Below are positions 33,145 to 42,602 of a stretch of DNA of 64,000 bases, piece after piece. Under the pieces are notes generated by a model that was not told where the DNA came from, made no database searches, and worked only from the letters and a program-made list of their open reading frames with translations. This DNA is from Streptantibioticus ferralitis. GTDB lineage: Bacteria; Actinomycetota; Actinomycetes; Streptomycetales; Streptomycetaceae. The DNA lies in assembly GCF_029223525.1 (NCBI RefSeq), contig NZ_JARHTQ010000025.1, forward strand, positions 46,336-110,335, read 5' to 3'. The first letter of the stretch is position 1. Each line of letters begins with the position of its first letter. The position numbers and the translations under genes were made by a program.

Positions 33145-33783
33145 TCATCGGGGAGGTGCAGCGAACGGATGGGCGAGATGCACGGACACATCCGCCTGCG
33201 GTTCCTCGTCCACGGTGTTGTTCGGGGTCAGTGCGTTGAACGCGGCCCGAAGAGTCCTGGTGTCCGGCTTCCACCGCTTCGGCGCGATCAACTTCAGCCG
33301 CGGCGCGTCTTCCGGGCTGAGGACCTGGCTCCGGCAGTCGATGACTGGGATGAGTCCGAGGCTGTGCGCGTACAGCAGTACAGGCTTGCGCGCGATGAGC
33401 GAGCGCAACTCAAGGCGGGCGATGGGGCCGAGGAAGTAGACGCGGCTTCCGGCTCTCTTTTGCTTGCCCACCACGATGAGGCCGTCGATGTGTTCGGCAA
33501 AGTCAGCCCAGTCGTATGGGCGGTCCTCGGTGAAAACGTTGCGGTAGTGGAAGACTTCGACGCCGGCAGGCAGTTCTTCCGTAATCCGCTCAAGCCACTT
33601 GTCCCATTTCGGACCGTTCATCGTCCTAGGGGCCGCGCTGACGTAGACGCGAACCGGCGCGCCGGGCGCCCGGTCAGCGGCGATCCGCTCCATCGCCACG
33701 GCGAAGCGCGCCTGCTGCACCGGGTTGGCGAAGGTGTCCACGTCCAGGGGATCCGTCGGCGTCGCTTGCATGCTGCTCATCAT
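33145..33783 (-). CDS. Hypothetical protein (Rossmann-like)
   Basis: 212 residues, MMSSMQATPTDPLDVDTFAN.. The core has alternating strands and helices: VRVYVSAAPRTMNGPKWDKW, GVEVFHYRNVF, HIDGLIVVGKQKRAGSRVYF and ARKPVLLYAHSLGLIPVIDC. GLIVVGK..ARLELRSLIARKPV recalls nucleoside deoxyribosyltransferase or TIR/SLOG-like folds, but key residues cannot be confirmed. The start is uncertain among three in-frame Met codons. The 282 bases between this gene and the kinase show nothing supportable. Confidence 0.6.
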   Translation of the reverse strand: MMSSMQATPTDPLDVDTFANPVQQARFAVAMERIAADRAPGAPVRVYVSAAPRTMNGPKWDKWLERITEELPAGVEVFHYRNVFTEDRPYDWADFAEHIDGLIVVGKQKRAGSRVYFLGPIARLELRSLIARKPVLLYAHSLGLIPVIDCRSQVLSPEDAPRLKLIAPKRWKPDTRTLRAAFNALTPNNTVDEEPQADVSVHLAHPFAAPPR

Positions 33784-35139
33784 GCCGGTCTGGACTCCCG
33801 GAGCTCTGCGAAGGGTTGGGACATTCTCTGCCTGTCGACGCGTCAGGACGGTATATCTCAGGGCCGACACGGTCCGTGGCAGGGTGTCGTTACGCGCCGT
33901 GCGAGCGGTACTGTGTCTGCGGACAAGATCTATACGGACATGGTTAGGCCCCGCGAGGTGGTGCTCCGGGGCCCGGCCGCAGACCTAACTTCGGATGGTC
34001 TCGACATGACTCAGGGTACCCGTACCCGCTGCCAGACACACACGGCACCCACTGCCGTCGTAGCGATGACCTGCGCGTCGCTCCGGCAACAGGGTGCCTT
34101 TTCTATGCTTCCGCGCCGGTCCGGGCGCGGGTACACCTCGCCCCGCGAGGGGGTCGAGATGACGTGAATCTGGGGGCGGCGCCTGCAACGCAGGACTTCT
34201 AGCCGCCCGGGGCCTGCCCCTCGGTGATGCCACTCACCTCGGTGCCGCGCCCCATCTGATCTCCGGTTCTGGCCTGCCAGCCGCTCCGGAGGAGTTGTTC
34301 GACCCGGTTGCCGCCGGTTTCGAACAGTTCGATCTCGGTTCTGTGAGAGGAACCACGAAGCACCACGAGGGGCTTCGTCGTGCCGTTTGGCGATGCCTCA
34401 CGACGGGAGTCATTTTGCACTACTCGCCTGCGCCTTGTCAGCCCCGGCATGCCCGCTTGGCCCCATTTCGGGCCACGTCTGCGTCACATTTTCGGCCGCT
34501 CACCCCGTTTCCTCGATACGTGAGCGGGGGGCAGCAGCGCGCCCACTTCGACTCGCTCTACCGCCATCTGCCCGGCCCCGCCTACCAAGGTTCGATGTGC
34601 CGTTTGGAGCGATTCGCGGCATGCTGCCCGGCACGTACCCTGCCGCAGAACGGGCTCCTCCTTCGTCGATCTCCCGCCGTACCGAGAGGGAAGAATTTCT
34701 GGGGCAATTCAGCGACCTCGGTCACTTACATGTCGTCCGGCTTGCTTGATCAGAGTGTGATCACCTCCCTGTCCGCTCCCGCTGTGACCGTTCGCCGTAG
34801 TTGGTCGATGAGCTGGAACGTCCTGGCTTGTCAGGCCACGTCTGCTCACCGCAGTTGGAAGGGCCTGTTCGACGGAGTTTGGCGGGCTAGGGGCGACGAG
34901 GCCCGGGTCGCTGTGCGAAACCGCAGCTCCCGGGAATCTCGCCACCGCGCTCACCAACTACGTGAACACGCGCGAACTATGTCGAACGGTCACATCCTCG
35001 CTCCCTCCGCAGGGGGTGTCTCCCATCGTCGGTCCTTGCCCACAGGTCGGCGGCGGCAGCCTGCGGGGATGGTCGTCCGGCGGAGGTGTCCGCTTCTCGG
35101 TGCATCGTCTGCCTCCACGTCTCGTGTGGGGGTGGATTG
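33784..35139. other. 1.35-kb gene-poor region upstream of the Rep-like gene
   Basis: No open frame here has convincing protein character; frames at 33985-34233 and 34199-34450 (minus) are weak. Local GC is lower than the surroundings. A 7-bp hairpin (GGCCCCG/CGGGGCC, 33947-33973) follows a TATACG box. Replication loci of several Streptomyces plasmids need a non-coding sequence beside rep, so this may be part of an origin. Confidence 0.4.
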
Positions 35140-37743
35140 GTGATTGCTGTTGGGATGTTGGTGCCGGGTCCGCGTCAGTTGGTATCACGGTCGGTGAAGG
35201 CCGAGGTTCGGGTGCCGGGGCAGCGGGGTGCGTTGCGGCCGGTGCCTCGTCAGGCCGGTGCGGTGCCGGTCCGCGGGCCGGGCCACCCGTTGGCGCTGGG
35301 TCGGGATGCGCGGGCGAGGCTGAGTGGTGCAGTGCGTGCGCTGTTGGACGTCGCCGGTCTGGAGGGTGAGGTGGACGCGGTGCGCCTGGCGGCGGTTGTG
35401 CTGGCGGCGCGGACGCCGGAGGCAACTGGCCAGGTGGAGATCCGGACGGGCGAGCTGGCCCGGTGGCTGGGCATGTCGAAGTCGTACACGGCCTCGGTCG
35501 TGCTGCCGGGGCTGCGCCGATCCGGGGTGGTGCGCACGGGCGTGGTGGAGGGCGAGTTCGGCGAGGACCGGGCGGTGGCGTGCGAGGTGGTGCCGCTGTG
35601 GGAGGCCCGCGGTGTGGTTGGTCATCCGCTGGCGCTGTCACGCAAGGAGCTGGCGACGCTGCTGCGGCTGCTGGAAGCCGTGATGGCGCCGGGTTGGGTG
35701 CACCGGGATGGGCGGGTCACACCGGCCGGGCTGCTGGGCGCGCGTACGGGCCGCGGCGCGGCGACGGACCGTCTGGCGCTGCTGCTGCTGGTGCTAGAGG
35801 CGACGGAGACCGGGCGGGTGCGGTTGTGCGGCGGCTCGGTGGACACCCAGCGCGGCCGGGCGGCGGCGACGGTGGCCCGGCTGCTGGGTCGCACGGCTGC
35901 CTCCGGTGAACGGGTGCTCGAGCGTCTGGAGGACGGGGGGCTGGTGGAGCGTCCGCGACGGGAGACGGCATCGGGGTTGGCGCACCGGTCGCGGTTGCTG
36001 GTGCCAGCGGTGGCCGCCGCGCACCGAGCGGTCGGCGGTCCGGCCGGCTCGGAGGGCCGCGGTCGCACCTCGGAGCCCGGTTTTTCAGACCCCGACGTTG
36101 CGGCAAGGGGTAGTGGCCACGTGAAGCCGGACGTAGAAGCCCAGGTCAACGGGGCACAGGGGGACTTGGAGGCTGAAACGGCAGAGCCCGACGTTACGGC
36201 AGCCCTTCACACTGATCACTCTTCTGTGGCTGATGTGGTTATAGATGGTGCTGTTGTTGGTGGGTTTTCCGGCGATGGCCGTGGGGGTGAAGGCCGTCGG
36301 CCGGAGCGCGTGTGCGTGCGCGAGGACCAGGCCGCCGACTGCGGACCGGACGTTGCCGGGTCGGCGCCAACGGGGACTGAGGGCGGCCCGCTGCGCGGGG
36401 AAAAGCCCAAGGAGTCCTCGGTCGATGAGCGGGATGGGCAACGGGCTGCTGGGGCCGGTGGTCGGCCGAAGGCCGCGGGTGGTGAAAAGGCGCAGCAGCT
36501 GCGGAGAGTGGGGCTTCCTGCTGATCTTCGTCTGGGGGTGGCGCTGGGGCCGGTTGCGGGGCTGTGGGAGCGGCTGTCCGGCTGGCAGCAGGACCAAGTC
36601 GAAGCGGCGGCGAAGGCGGAGGCGACCCGGCTGGCAGGCATGCTGATGCGCCCGGAGACGGCGCCGCGGCTGCTGGCCGACCGGCTCTCCGACCGGCTGG
36701 AGGAGACCGGCGGCGAGTCCCTGATCGGCAGCCCGTACGGGTGGCTGATCCGGCGGGGCCTGGTGCAGCGGCCGGCCTGCTCGGACCGGCGGTGCGACGA
36801 CGGGATCCAGCTGGACACCGGCGGTGAGTGCGAGAACTGTGGCAACGTGATCCACCTCCGGCGGGCCCGGCGGGCGAGGATCGCGGCTCAGGTCGACCGG
36901 GAGCTGCCCGGCCTCGGCGGCAGCGAGCACCGCCAAGTCCTCGAGGACCGCCTCCGCGAGGAAGCCGCCCGTGAGGCGGAGGACTTTGCCTGGCGTCGTG
37001 AGCAGGCCGCCGCGGAGCAGGCCCGTCGTGATACCGCCCGTGCGGTTGCCAAGGGGCGGGCGGAGCGCGAGCGCCAGGCCGCGGCCGCCGACGAAGCGGT
37101 CCGCCAGGCGCAGCCGTGCGAGGACTGCGGGCAGCAGCGTGCGGCCGGGCTGTGCGAGGCGTGCGGCTACCGGCGGCGGACCGAGGCGGCGATCGGCGAG
37201 GCTGGACTGGTCGCCGCCACCTGGGCCGCCGATCTGACCGACCCGGGCGACGTCGCCGCCGTCACCGACCACGTCCGCGCGACGCTGGAAACCGACATCG
37301 AGGCCGCCCTCAAGCAGTTCCTGGAGCTGATGGAGCCGGGCGAACTGGCGGCGAACCCGGTCGCGGCGGCATCCGCACTTGCCTTCACCGCTCTCCAGAC
37401 CGTGGAGCAGGCCCTGCCGGAGTACCGCAGCAGCGCCCTCGGGCAGCTGGGCCGTACCGAGGAAGCCGAGACGGAGGCGCGGCGGGCGTACAAGACGGAG
37501 CAGAACAGCCGCTGGTTTAGGGCCAACCCGACCGGCGCGGACGCCGTCGCGGCTGCGACGAAGGCCGCCGACACCGCCCGGGAGCGCACCGCCCAATACC
37601 TCCTGGGGACTCGGCTGAACCAGCTGCGCGAGCAGCAGGCGGCCCGCACCCAGCAGGCCGCGCCCGCACCGTGGGCGGACCGGCTGCCCGAGCTGGCCGC
37701 CCGCCCGCTGGACGGCGACACGGCCGGGGCGGTGATCGCGTGA
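35140..37743 (+). CDS. Rep-like DNA-binding protein (winged helices plus two zinc motifs)
   Basis: 867 residues from GTG 35140 (ATG 35155 is an alternative). Winged-helix regions: EIRTGELARWLGMSKSYTAS and TVARLLGRTAASGERVLERL. A polar, lower-GC linker follows, then PACSDRRCDDGIQLDTGGEC with ENCG, and later QPCEDCGQQRAAGLCEACGY, two four-Cys zinc motifs. The rest is helical. This architecture, with a DciA-like gene coupled behind it, matches initiator loci of large linear Streptomyces plasmids as I understand them. It would bind an internal origin and recruit the host helicase. Motif repeats in the linker DNA are listed separately. Confidence 0.62.
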   Translation: MIAVGMLVPGPRQLVSRSVKAEVRVPGQRGALRPVPRQAGAVPVRGPGHPLALGRDARARLSGAVRALLDVAGLEGEVDAVRLAAVVLAARTPEATGQVEIRTGELARWLGMSKSYTASVVLPGLRRSGVVRTGVVEGEFGEDRAVACEVVPLWEARGVVGHPLALSRKELATLLRLLEAVMAPGWVHRDGRVTPAGLLGARTGRGAATDRLALLLLVLEATETGRVRLCGGSVDTQRGRAAATVARLLGRTAASGERVLERLEDGGLVERPRRETASGLAHRSRLLVPAVAAAHRAVGGPAGSEGRGRTSEPGFSDPDVAARGSGHVKPDVEAQVNGAQGDLEAETAEPDVTAALHTDHSSVADVVIDGAVVGGFSGDGRGGEGRRPERVCVREDQAADCGPDVAGSAPTGTEGGPLRGEKPKESSVDERDGQRAAGAGGRPKAAGGEKAQQLRRVGLPADLRLGVALGPVAGLWERLSGWQQDQVEAAAKAEATRLAGMLMRPETAPRLLADRLSDRLEETGGESLIGSPYGWLIRRGLVQRPACSDRRCDDGIQLDTGGECENCGNVIHLRRARRARIAAQVDRELPGLGGSEHRQVLEDRLREEAAREAEDFAWRREQAAAEQARRDTARAVAKGRAERERQAAAADEAVRQAQPCEDCGQQRAAGLCEACGYRRRTEAAIGEAGLVAATWAADLTDPGDVAAVTDHVRATLETDIEAALKQFLELMEPGELAANPVAAASALAFTALQTVEQALPEYRSSALGQLGRTEEAETEARRAYKTEQNSRWFRANPTGADAVAAATKAADTARERTAQYLLGTRLNQLREQQAARTQQAAPAPWADRLPELAARPLDGDTAGAVIA
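36092..36354. repeat. CCGACGTT repeats and lower-GC stretch inside the rep-like gene (candidate origin)
   Basis: CCGACGTT followed by RCGGCA occurs at 36092 and 36188; degenerate forms CCGGACGTA (36127) and CCGGACGTT (36346) flank them. At protein level they give PDVAA, PDVEA, PDVTA, PDVAG. Between them (about 36200-36280) the sequence is unusually AT-rich (ctgatgtggttatagatggt). Iterons within a rep gene beside an AT-rich tract are known for Streptomyces linear plasmids. Confidence 0.45.
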
Positions 37744-38582
37744 ACAGCGGGCTGAGCGGAGTCGACCTCGCCCGCCAGGCCCTGGTCGCGGCCCGGGAGG
37801 CGGCCAAGAAAAACGGCAGCCGCCGCCAGGAGAAGCCGAAGCGGTCCCGGACGCAGGTGGTGCGGCACGGCGGTCGTGAGCCGCTCGGACTCGGCACCGA
37901 GATCACGATGATGATGACCGAGCGCGGCATGGTCGCCCCGGCCGCTGGCGGCAGCGTCCTCGCCCGGTGGGACGATGTCCTCGCCGCGGCTGCGCCCGAA
38001 CTCGCCGGGCACGCCCGCGCGGTCGCGTTCGACTCGGACACCGGCCGCCTGGACGTCGTCCCCGACGCCCCCGCATACGGCACCAAACTGCGCTGGGGCG
38101 CGCCGAAGCTGATCGCGACGGCCAACACGAAGGCCCCGGGAGCGAACGTGCGCACCCTGCACGTCCTGCCGCCCGCACCCCAGAAGGCCGGCACCGCCCC
38201 GGCGGCCGCCGACCCAGACCCGCAGCCGACCGGGCCCGCCGGGCCGGTGCGTACCCGGGAGAACGCCTCGGACGGCTACCGCCGCGCGCTCGCCGCGCAC
38301 CGCGAGGCCCCGCCGCCGCGCCGGGTGGACCCGGCCATCGCACAGGCGGTGGAGCGGCAGACCGCCGCGATGCGCGAGCTGAGCCGCCGAGCGTTCCCCG
38401 AGCCGGAGACGGCGGTCACCAATGCGCCAGCCCCGATCGAGGCGATCCGCGCCCAGCGCCGTCGCCAGGCCGCGGCGACCGAGGCCGCTGCGCTGCAGCG
38501 AGCCCGTGCCGAGCGCGCTGCCCGGGAGGCCGGGACGGCGGCCGCCGTCCCGCAGTCGGCTGTACTGCGAACAACGGCGTGA
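37740..38582 (+). CDS. DciA/DUF721-like protein
   Basis: 280 residues, GTG 37740 overlapping the Rep-like stop by 4 nt. The middle (about 55-135) reads SVLARWDDVLAAAAPELAGH, RAVAFDSDTGRLDVVPDAPA and KLIATANTKAPGANVRTLHV, the DUF721 KH-like domain of DciA, the bacterial loader of replicative helicase DnaB. The C-terminal half is a disordered Ala/Arg-rich helix. Coupling to a Rep-like gene suggests the plasmid brings its own helicase-loading factor. Symbol withheld because the chromosomal dciA is the reference. Confidence 0.75.
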   Translation: MNSGLSGVDLARQALVAAREAAKKNGSRRQEKPKRSRTQVVRHGGREPLGLGTEITMMMTERGMVAPAAGGSVLARWDDVLAAAAPELAGHARAVAFDSDTGRLDVVPDAPAYGTKLRWGAPKLIATANTKAPGANVRTLHVLPPAPQKAGTAPAAADPDPQPTGPAGPVRTRENASDGYRRALAAHREAPPPRRVDPAIAQAVERQTAAMRELSRRAFPEPETAVTNAPAPIEAIRAQRRRQAAATEAAALQRARAERAAREAGTAAAVPQSAVLRTTA

Positions 38583-38695
38583 TCGGAGCGGCTGTCGCGA
38601 AGATCGACAGATGGCTACGTCACCGGCTTCCGGACCTCGGCGCAGGCTGTGGACTGCGTCTATCCACCCACCCAGCAAGAGCCATCAGAAACGGC

Positions 38696-39076
38696 CTAGC
38701 CGTATGCGGCCCGCAGCCGGGCCAGCAGATCACGCACGTCGTCCGCGGAGAAAGCGGTCACGTCGGCTTCATCCACGCCATGGACGGCGATGGTCCATTC
38801 TCCTGTGTCCGAGACCGCCGCTTCGATGGGCGGCTGCGCCATCCACATCACATCGATGCCGCGCCGGACCACCACGCCTACGAGGCCAGGCAGTGACATC
38901 TTGGCTGCGCCGCCAGGGCCCATGAGCAGGTCCGCGAGGGCGTCGGTGGCGTTGTCGCCCCGCACGCTCTCCGAGGCAACGGCGATCTCCCCGCCACCCA
39001 CGTGCGTGAGCGTCACCGCCATGTGCGTACAGTCCTCGTGCCGCTCCCACGGTGGGGTCTTCCAAGTGAAGGTCAT
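38696..39076 (-). CDS. Hypothetical protein
   Basis: 126 residues, MTFTWKTPPWERHEDCTHMA.. with a beta-rich start and GVDEADVTAFSADDVRDLLA near the end. No domain recognised. It opposes the flanking plus-strand genes; its stop lies 113 bases past the DciA-like gene's end, so the two converge. Confidence 0.6.
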   Translation of the reverse strand: MTFTWKTPPWERHEDCTHMAVTLTHVGGGEIAVASESVRGDNATDALADLLMGPGGAAKMSLPGLVGVVVRRGIDVMWMAQPPIEAAVSDTGEWTIAVHGVDEADVTAFSADDVRDLLARLRAAYG

Positions 39077-39194
39077 TTGCTCATCCTGCCCAGGCTGTGG
39101 AGCAGTTCGGCTGGATCCGGCCACGCCGGATGGCTGGCTCGGCTTGGATAGTGCGTCGAGACAAGGCACCGGTCGAAGTGAGGGGATCGTTTTC

Positions 39195-40469
39195 GTGGTG
39201 TTCAAGCGTTCCGGGAAGGCGACGCGGCTGTTATGGGAGGCGGTGGCCGCCAGGCCGGCGCGGTTCCTGGGGGCGGAGCGGCGCCGTGGCTGGGTGCTGT
39301 ACCGGTGGGGAACGGAGTTCGGGCCGGTGGTGCTCGCGCACACGGTGCGCGGTGAGATGGGGATGACGTTCCCGAGCCATGCTCTGCTGCGCGAGCTGGC
39401 CAAGGACGCCGTCGCCCTGTCCGTGGTCGAGCCCGACTACAACATCCCGCACGGGCCGAGCCTGGAGGCGATCGACGCTGTCGGCCCCGATGAGTACTAC
39501 GGCACGACCTGGCGCCGCCTGGAGCGGGTGCTCGGCATGCCCGCTCCCTACTGGCACTCGAATCTGCGCGATCCCGAGCTGATGATGGCCTGGAGGCCGG
39601 GCGCGCCCACCCTGCATGTACCGGCCGTTGTCGTCCCGGATCCGGGGCCGCTGCTGCGCCTGGCCGCGGAGGAGCCCGACGGGTCGCACGCGGCCCTGGC
39701 GGCCCTCGATACCGCCCGGCGGACGGTGCGGTCCGCGGCGAAGAGCTGCCATGACGAGATCACCGAACACGTGGATACCAGCGAGGACATCGCCTCCATC
39801 GCCATCGCGGCCCGCCCCCTTCTCCCGCCGGAACCGGCGACCGTTGCGGAGGAGATCCTGCGCGATGGTTGGCGGACCATCTTGAACCGCACCGACACGC
39901 TCGCCGCCGAATGCGCCCGCCTCGGGCATGTCTTGGGCGGGACCCGGTACTTCCCCGGCTCGTGCAAGGTCACTGTGGACCCGGCATCCTGCGCCCAGGC
40001 CGGGCAGTGGGCGTCCCGGCTGCGGCCCAGCCCCCGCACCGCGCTCGCCACCTACCTCGGCGACGACCGGGACCAGGACATCCTCATCGACCCGGTGACC
40101 GACATGCCCGCCGTACGAACCAGCGACGGATCGATCGAGACCGTCGCCCCGCAGCGGCTGCCGGCGCACTCACCGCTCGCCGCGCTCACCATCGCGCGCC
40201 GCTCGGTGTGGGTGACCACCCAGGACGGAACGGTGTTCCTCGCGCCGCAGACCGGCGGCGGCTACACCTACGGATACAGCGGTGGCGGGCCGATGGCGCT
40301 GGCCCGGCTCATCGATCTGCTCCTGAAAGACATCACCCACGCCGCGCCCGGCTTCGACGGACAACGGCCTCCGGCAGGCCTGGACCACGCCACCGAAGAG
40401 GGATGGAAGGACCGCACCCCGCCCTTCGCCCTGACCCGGGCCGAACTCGAAGCACTGCGCGACCAATGA
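39195..40469 (+). CDS. Hypothetical protein
   Basis: 424 residues; GTG 39195 is followed by a second GTG at 39198, with gagggg about ten bases upstream. Mixed alpha/beta: WVLYRWGTEFGPVVLAHTVR, LHVPAVVVPDPGPLLRLAAE, SVWVTTQDGTVFLAPQTGGG. A glycine-rich YTYGYSGGGP near the C-terminus may be a loop. No membrane segment or known catalytic motif. Lies upstream of another unknown gene on the same strand. Confidence 0.66.
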   Translation: MVFKRSGKATRLLWEAVAARPARFLGAERRRGWVLYRWGTEFGPVVLAHTVRGEMGMTFPSHALLRELAKDAVALSVVEPDYNIPHGPSLEAIDAVGPDEYYGTTWRRLERVLGMPAPYWHSNLRDPELMMAWRPGAPTLHVPAVVVPDPGPLLRLAAEEPDGSHAALAALDTARRTVRSAAKSCHDEITEHVDTSEDIASIAIAARPLLPPEPATVAEEILRDGWRTILNRTDTLAAECARLGHVLGGTRYFPGSCKVTVDPASCAQAGQWASRLRPSPRTALATYLGDDRDQDILIDPVTDMPAVRTSDGSIETVAPQRLPAHSPLAALTIARRSVWVTTQDGTVFLAPQTGGGYTYGYSGGGPMALARLIDLLLKDITHAAPGFDGQRPPAGLDHATEEGWKDRTPPFALTRAELEALRDQ

Positions 40470-40560
40470 GTAGCGCAGACCGGATCACGAGCGCCGGGCG
40501 AGAACGTCGACGCCACGGCCAGCAACACCCGACAGCGTCGTCGTGAGGAGACAACCCCCA

Positions 40561-41268
40561 ATGGATTTCCCGGTATTCACCGAGGCCGCGCCGCTGACTG
40601 CGCTCGAGATCGAGGCGCTGCGCGCCCTGCACGTCACGCTGCAGGACCTGCGGCATGAGTACGAGTCCGCGCTTGCCCTCACCCACCGCTCCTACCGGCT
40701 GGAGGAGAACGCGGAGGTGTACACCCACGGCCGGGCCCTAACCCACCATCCCGATGCCTTGCACCAGCTAGGCCGTCTTGCCGACCGCTACGAGCGCGGT
40801 GTCGGGTTGCTCGCCTGGCGCTACGCGAGCGCGGCCGTGGTGCTCGGCATCGGCATCCTGGACCGCGTCGTGGGTGGCCGGCCCGCGCTGACGGCGGCCG
40901 CGGTGACGGAGCTGTGCGAGGAGCCGACCCTCGGCCAGCTGCGCGAGGCCTTGTCGATCCCGTGTACCGACCTGCTGATCGCGCGCGAGCCCGCGTTCCG
41001 GGACCGGCATGAAGAAGAGCGCCACGAGCTGCTCGGTGCGGTGGAGGGCGTCATCGTGTGTGCTGCCGAGCTCGGCGACGGCGTCCCGCAGGGCGCGGCT
41101 GCCTTGTGGGCGGGGCGGCTCACCGATTTCGACCGCCTAGGCACGGACCCGCTGTACGAAGGCGTCCTGGGACAACTCTTGCGGTACGCGGAGCAGTTCC
41201 CCAACGAGATCAGCTGGTATCTGAAGCAGTCCCGGGCTGGCGCACTGCCCCACCAGATCCGCACCTGA
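40561..41268 (+). CDS. Hypothetical helical protein
   Basis: 235 residues, ATG 40561 with gaggag about 11 nt upstream. Mostly helix (LTALEIEALRALHVTLQDLR, LHQLGRLADRYERGVGLLAW), ending in SWYLKQSRAGALPHQIRT. No Cys cluster. Function unknown; 91 bases after the preceding gene, so possibly cotranscribed. Confidence 0.66.
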   Translation: MDFPVFTEAAPLTALEIEALRALHVTLQDLRHEYESALALTHRSYRLEENAEVYTHGRALTHHPDALHQLGRLADRYERGVGLLAWRYASAAVVLGIGILDRVVGGRPALTAAAVTELCEEPTLGQLREALSIPCTDLLIAREPAFRDRHEEERHELLGAVEGVIVCAAELGDGVPQGAAALWAGRLTDFDRLGTDPLYEGVLGQLLRYAEQFPNEISWYLKQSRAGALPHQIRT

Positions 41269-41310
41269 CTCAGAGCGAGGTTGGACTGTCGTCCGTCGGC
41301 TGCGCACGGT

Positions 41311-42576
41311 TCAGCGTCGGCGGCCGAATGGCCACCAGCGCCGACGTGTGCGGCGGCGAGGCGGGGCAGCCGGTCGTGGCGGTGTCGAGGGCTGCGGCGG
41401 CACAGGCGGGCATGCCGGGGGCGTGGGCTCAGGGGGTGCCGCATCCGGTTCGACGGGACCGGGCGGGGACGTCGGTGTCAGCGGGGCGGGGGCAGCCGCG
41501 GTCGTCGGCGGTGCTGGCGGTGTAGCGGTCAGTGGCGGTGCGGCGGATGTGGGCGGCCCGCTGGGCCGGGCGGCCCGTCCCGGTGCGGGCTTGCGTGTGG
41601 CTGCCGCCGCGCGGGTCTGCCGGAGGGTGCGCTGGGCGAGGGAGAGCGGCGGCGGGCAGGCGGGCGGGCTGCTTCGGCCGGTGGCGGCGTCGTAGGTCCA
41701 GTGGGCGAGCTGCCAGTGTTCTTCGGCGAACATCTGCAGCTCGGGCCTGCCCCTGCGGGGTGTCCAGACCTTCCAGGCGCCGACGGCCAGGACGAAGGAG
41801 CCGGCCGCGAGCGGGTTGAGCAGGCTGGCGTGTTCGGACCGGATGCGTACGGTGAAGCGGCGCCCGTCGGCGAGCCGGAGGACCGGCCGGTCCTGGCTGT
41901 CGTGCTCTACAGCGGTGACACCGCCGTAGACGGCTACCGGGTGCTTGGGCTTCGTCCCGCTGGTTATGCGCGCGTACAGCCGGGCATGGTCGGCGGGGGT
42001 GGGGCCGTGGCAGAACTCGCCCCAGCCCACTGCTTTGGTCTCGCCGGGGCGGCGCACCTTGAACTGGGCGACCACGTCGGCGTCGTAGTCGTGCTTTTGC
42101 AGGAAGCGGGCGATGACGACCGCGCTGTTGATCAAAGGGGGCAGCAGCGGTCGCACCGTGGAGACGTTCACGCCGAACCGGTCGCAGGAGGCGGCGGAGC
42201 CGGTGTCGATGATGGGGGTGGTGGCGTCGATCTGGCTCAGGTCGTCGGGCAGCACGAGGTGCAGTTCGTCGCCTTCGATGACGGCCACGCCCTGGGAGCC
42301 GTGCGCGATCTTCTGCAGGACTTCGGTGGGGTTGAGGGGGCATAGGTCCTCGTGCTGCCGGTCTGCGGCGAGCCGGAACAGCGCGGCCCGGGGAGCACGG
42401 CCCACCGTGGTGCGCTGGGAGACCACCGGCGTCATGCAGAACGCGCAGACCAGTGGGACCTTCTGGCGGCGCCACCAGGGTTCGTCGTCGATCTCGTGCG
42501 CGAAGACCTTCGCGCCGAGCGTGCCGTGCTGGTACAGGCGTGCCTTGTCCACCGCCTCCAACCCCCCTTGATCCAC
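41311..42576 (-). CDS. Hypothetical protein with zinc-like centre and basic Pro-rich tail
   Basis: 421 residues. Near the start, KVPLVCAFCMTPVVSQR and HEDLCPLNPTE resemble the Cys/His zinc region of CoiA-like and nuclease proteins. The middle is mixed alpha/beta (RPVLRLADGRRFTVRIRSEH). The last 120 residues are Pro/Ala-rich and end in RRRTRRRWWPFGRRR, a strongly basic aromatic tail that may bind DNA or membrane. The start is uncertain: GTG 42576 or GTG 42552; the longer frame to 43137 is an artefact. Confidence 0.6.
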   Translation of the reverse strand: MDQGGLEAVDKARLYQHGTLGAKVFAHEIDDEPWWRRQKVPLVCAFCMTPVVSQRTTVGRAPRAALFRLAADRQHEDLCPLNPTEVLQKIAHGSQGVAVIEGDELHLVLPDDLSQIDATTPIIDTGSAASCDRFGVNVSTVRPLLPPLINSAVVIARFLQKHDYDADVVAQFKVRRPGETKAVGWGEFCHGPTPADHARLYARITSGTKPKHPVAVYGGVTAVEHDSQDRPVLRLADGRRFTVRIRSEHASLLNPLAAGSFVLAVGAWKVWTPRRGRPELQMFAEEHWQLAHWTYDAATGRSSPPACPPPLSLAQRTLRQTRAAAATRKPAPGRAARPSGPPTSAAPPLTATPPAPPTTAAAPAPLTPTSPPGPVEPDAAPPEPTPPACPPVPPQPSTPPRPAAPPRRRTRRRWWPFGRRR

Positions 42577-42602
42577 AGAGTTTAGGGGACGACGAATGCC
42601 GG

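Noticed and set aside
34199..34450. Minus-strand 83-codon frame reading HRTEIELFETGGNRVEQLLR
   Set aside because: A short protein-like stretch exists but start, codon bias and neighbours give too little support to call a gene.
34295..35143. Plus-strand 282-codon frame before rep
   Set aside because: Cys/Ser/Arg-rich without domain character or ribosome site; the region behaves as non-coding.
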